Shown here one piece after another: positions 41,911 to 43,712 of a stretch of 43,712 nucleotides of DNA. How positions within the stretch are numbered: position 1 is the first letter of the stretch; the number at the start of each line of letters is the position of its first letter. The translations under genes and the position numbers were made by a program. Origin of the DNA: Sporosalibacterium faouarense (GTDB lineage Bacteria > Bacillota > Clostridia > Tissierellales > VENL01); NCBI RefSeq assembly GCF_016765695.1, contig NZ_JAETGO010000061.1, forward strand, positions 1 through 43,712, given 5' to 3'. The notes below the pieces were generated by a model that had not been told where the DNA came from, did no database searches, and saw only the letters and a list, made by a program, of their open reading frames with translations.

Positions 41911-43712
41911 TTATTTATCTTCAAATAAGATTTCTACAATTACATCATTCATAATTGTGAACTGAGCTTTTTCTCCCATTCTCAATTCATCAACATATTC
42001 TTCTCTTGCTTCATCACTAACCAAATAATTGAAAATATCTTCGTCAACCATTATTGTTAGTTTTAATCCCTGGAGTAAGTAGTTCATGCCATATATATTT
42101 CCTTCAAGCTCTTTAATCACATTTGTAGCAGCTATTTTTGTGATTACACCATTTTGTATCTCAGCTTCAACCATCATTCCTGTTGCTAAGTCTGCTAATT
42201 CTACTTCTCCGTCTTCTAATTTGACTTGTACTTCATCTGCAATAGCATATCTTACTTCATCTATATCAATATATTTATCTGTTGCATTTATTTCAGTTAC
42301 TACTCCTTGTGCCTCTATTTCATCTATACTTCTAGCATTTATCTTCGTAACCTTATCATTAGTAATCTCTAACTGTAGGTACATTCCTACTTCCATATCA
42401 ACTAAAGTTGATACCTCTTCATTGACAATCACTTCAACATTGTCTGACAGACTATATTCTGTATCATTTATAACTATATATCTAGTTAATAGATTTATCT
42501 CTGTTACTCTTCCCTCTTCTTCAGTAATAACTGAATCAATTACTTCTTTTACAAACTTAACTAATTCATCATCATATATCTCTATTCTTACCTTCATTCC
42601 TACTTCTAAGTCTTCAAGCTGTGCCATTTCTCCATCTACTATTATCTCAGCATATTTGGATAGTTCATATTCATTTTCACCTATTGTTATATGATATACA
42701 CCTATCAAGTCTAAATCTGCTATTTTTCCAGTGACTCTCTCAACTGTAACATTCTCTGCTGCCACATCAACAACTAGTTCGTCATTAAGTGTTATTGTTG
42801 CCATCATTCCTACTTCTAGATCCTCCAATGACACCTCTTCTCCATCTACTGTTACAGTAGCTTCTCTAGATAATTGATACTCGTTTCCTTCAACTGTTAT
42901 ATGATAGATACCGATTAAGTCTAAATCAGTTATTTCTCCTTCAAGCTCACTTACTTCCACCACATTTACTTTAATAGCTGAGATTTCATCATTTAATATT
43001 TCAAATTCTATTTCCATACCTTCCTCTAATTCACTCAATTCTACATCTTCATCATTTATCTTCACATCAACATCATCTGCTAATGAATATTCTTCTTCAT
43101 CTATTACAATCACTCTATCTGCTAAATCCATTCCATTAATTGTACCTTCAAGATTTTCAATAGTTTCATCAGTTACACTTATTTCAGTAACTTTATCATT
43201 TACAACCTCTGCTTCTATATCCATGCCAACTTCTAAGTCTTCTAGCTCTGCTTTTTCTCCATTTATTTCAACATCTACTTCATCAGCTATTATAAATGTA
43301 CTATTATCTATATCAATATTCCCTTCTTCTAAACCTAAACTAGTTATACTTCCTGATACTTCTATTTCCATACTGTTGCCATTTATAGCTATTATTTCGG
43401 CATTTTTCATCTCAACGGATACTTCCATACCTAGTTCTAAGTCTTCTAATTGTGACTCTTCTCCATCTACACATACTTTTGCCTCTCTAGATAATAAGTA
43501 TTCCTCATTATCGATAGTTATATGGTATATCCCAATTAAATCTAATTCCTCAATAATTCCTTCTATTTCTATAATCTCTTCTTTAGCTTCTCCATCAATT
43601 ATTATTATTGTTTTATCTTCCAATTTTACTTGAACATCCATTCCTATCACTAGTTCATCTAAATCTGCTTCGTCACCATCTATTTCTATTTCTACATCTT
43701 CTGATAATTCAT
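41911..43712 (-). CDS. Acidic tandem-repeat protein (DUF5666-like repeats), N-terminus outside the window
   Basis: The frame stays open to base 43712 (ELSEDVEIEIDGDEADLDEL precedes a GTG at 43650 that is inside the repeat, not a start). About 600 residues are visible, in eight or nine units of about 70. Unit plan: EGxIxxLDLIGIYHITI, ExEYxLSxxAxVxVDGE, LEDLEVGMxVxxEI, NDxVxxIxA. Three units share a nearly identical LDLIG[IV]YHIT. The pattern resembles DUF5666 beta-barrel domains. The protein is strongly acidic with almost no Cys. No signal peptide or SLH domain is visible because the N-terminus is cut off. The last unit is degenerate. Surface or cell-wall location is likely but inferred. Confidence 0.75.
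   Translation of the reverse strand, partial: ELSEDVEIEIDGDEADLDELVIGMDVQVKLEDKTIIIIDGEAKEEIIEIEGIIEELDLIGIYHITIDNEEYLLSREAKVCVDGEESQLEDLELGMEVSVEMKNAEIIAINGNSMEIEVSGSITSLGLEEGNIDIDNSTFIIADEVDVEINGEKAELEDLEVGMDIEAEVVNDKVTEISVTDETIENLEGTINGMDLADRVIVIDEEEYSLADDVDVKINDEDVELSELEEGMEIEFEILNDEISAIKVNVVEVSELEGEITDLDLIGIYHITVEGNEYQLSREATVTVDGEEVSLEDLEVGMMATITLNDELVVDVAAENVTVERVTGKIADLDLIGVYHITIGENEYELSKYAEIIVDGEMAQLEDLEVGMKVRIEIYDDELVKFVKEVIDSVITEEEGRVTEINLLTRYIVINDTEYSLSDNVEVIVNEEVSTLVDMEVGMYLQLEITNDKVTKINARSIDEIEAQGVVTEINATDKYIDIDEVRYAIADEVQVKLEDGEVELADLATGMMVEAEIQNGVITKIAATNVIKELEGNIYGMNYLLQGLKLTIMVDEDIFNYLVSDEAREEYVDELRMGEKAQFTIMNDVIVEILFEDK
42689..43548 (-). repeat. In-frame repeat units with a shared IYHIT-coding block
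   Basis: Near-identical DNA blocks at 42689-42718, 42900-42928 and 43520-43548 encode LDLIG[IV]YHIT. The first two are about 210 bp apart and the second and third about 620 bp, close to one and three repeat units of 69-70 codons. Intervening units have diverged, which suggests internal duplication of a multi-unit block. Confidence 0.65.

Noticed and set aside
42086-43633. Plus-strand Ser/Thr/Ile-rich ORFs opposite the repeat protein
   Set aside because: Their composition mirrors the antisense of acidic repeats; no initiation sites and no family resemblance.

Overview
The window is low-GC DNA from an anaerobic, flagellated, Gram-positive bacterium, most likely class Clostridia and possibly near the Tissierellales (the order is inference from gene content only). 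Evidence: AT-rich codon use, strong Shine-Dalgarno sites with frequent TTG/GTG starts, the tig-clpP-clpX-lonB-lonA-engB order, LonB with a membrane anchor, YaaR, a YlqG/YlqH-like flagellar pair, rubredoxin and a cobalamin riboswitch.

Layout. 1-111: right end of an IS200/IS605-type element (TnpB C-terminus plus omega-RNA-like hairpins). 342-5800 (minus strand): a cobalamin operon, cbiP-cbiB-cobD plus a BtuF-like binding protein, behind a consensus promoter and a B12 riboswitch with a terminator. 5811-8700: modABC for molybdate, divergent from an excisionase-HTH/TOBE regulator, with three helically phased 10-bp repeats between them. 8733-17610 (minus strand): a sugar PTS locus with EIIA, EIIB and EIIC of galactitol type, two class II aldolases, a PHP hydrolase, a PfkB kinase, a small membrane protein, a LevR-type sigma-54 activator and HPr. 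It has a well-matched -24/-12 promoter and an upstream inverted repeat. 17639-21895: an SLH/YcdB-like surface protein, a holin-domain membrane protein with a novel tail, an RsbW-like ATPase and rubredoxin.

21948-30936 (minus strand): a proteostasis cluster, tig-clpP-clpX-lonB-(CPBP protease)-lonA-engB. Then come tRNA-Leu(UAG) with a near-perfect promoter and ddl-murF for peptidoglycan precursors. 34274-39045 (minus strand): a flagellar block (FliK/YlqG-like, FlhB-like, FliS, flagellin, YaaR) with two sigma-28-type promoters. 39154-41737 (plus strand): a PlsC-like acyltransferase overlapping a GltS-type glutamate symporter. 41911 to the end (minus strand): a very acidic protein of roughly 70-residue repeats, cut by the window edge.

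How the parts work together. The B12 genes share one riboswitch-controlled transcript. The molybdate importer is probably controlled by the divergent TOBE protein. The PTS operon encodes uptake, kinase, aldolases and its own sensor-activator, so it looks self-contained, but it lacks a polyol dehydrogenase and its substrate is unknown. The best candidates for something new are that PTS locus, the holin-domain fusion, the acidic repeat protein and a dispersed intergenic repeat. No CRISPR array, prophage, toxin-antitoxin pair or obvious defence system was seen.
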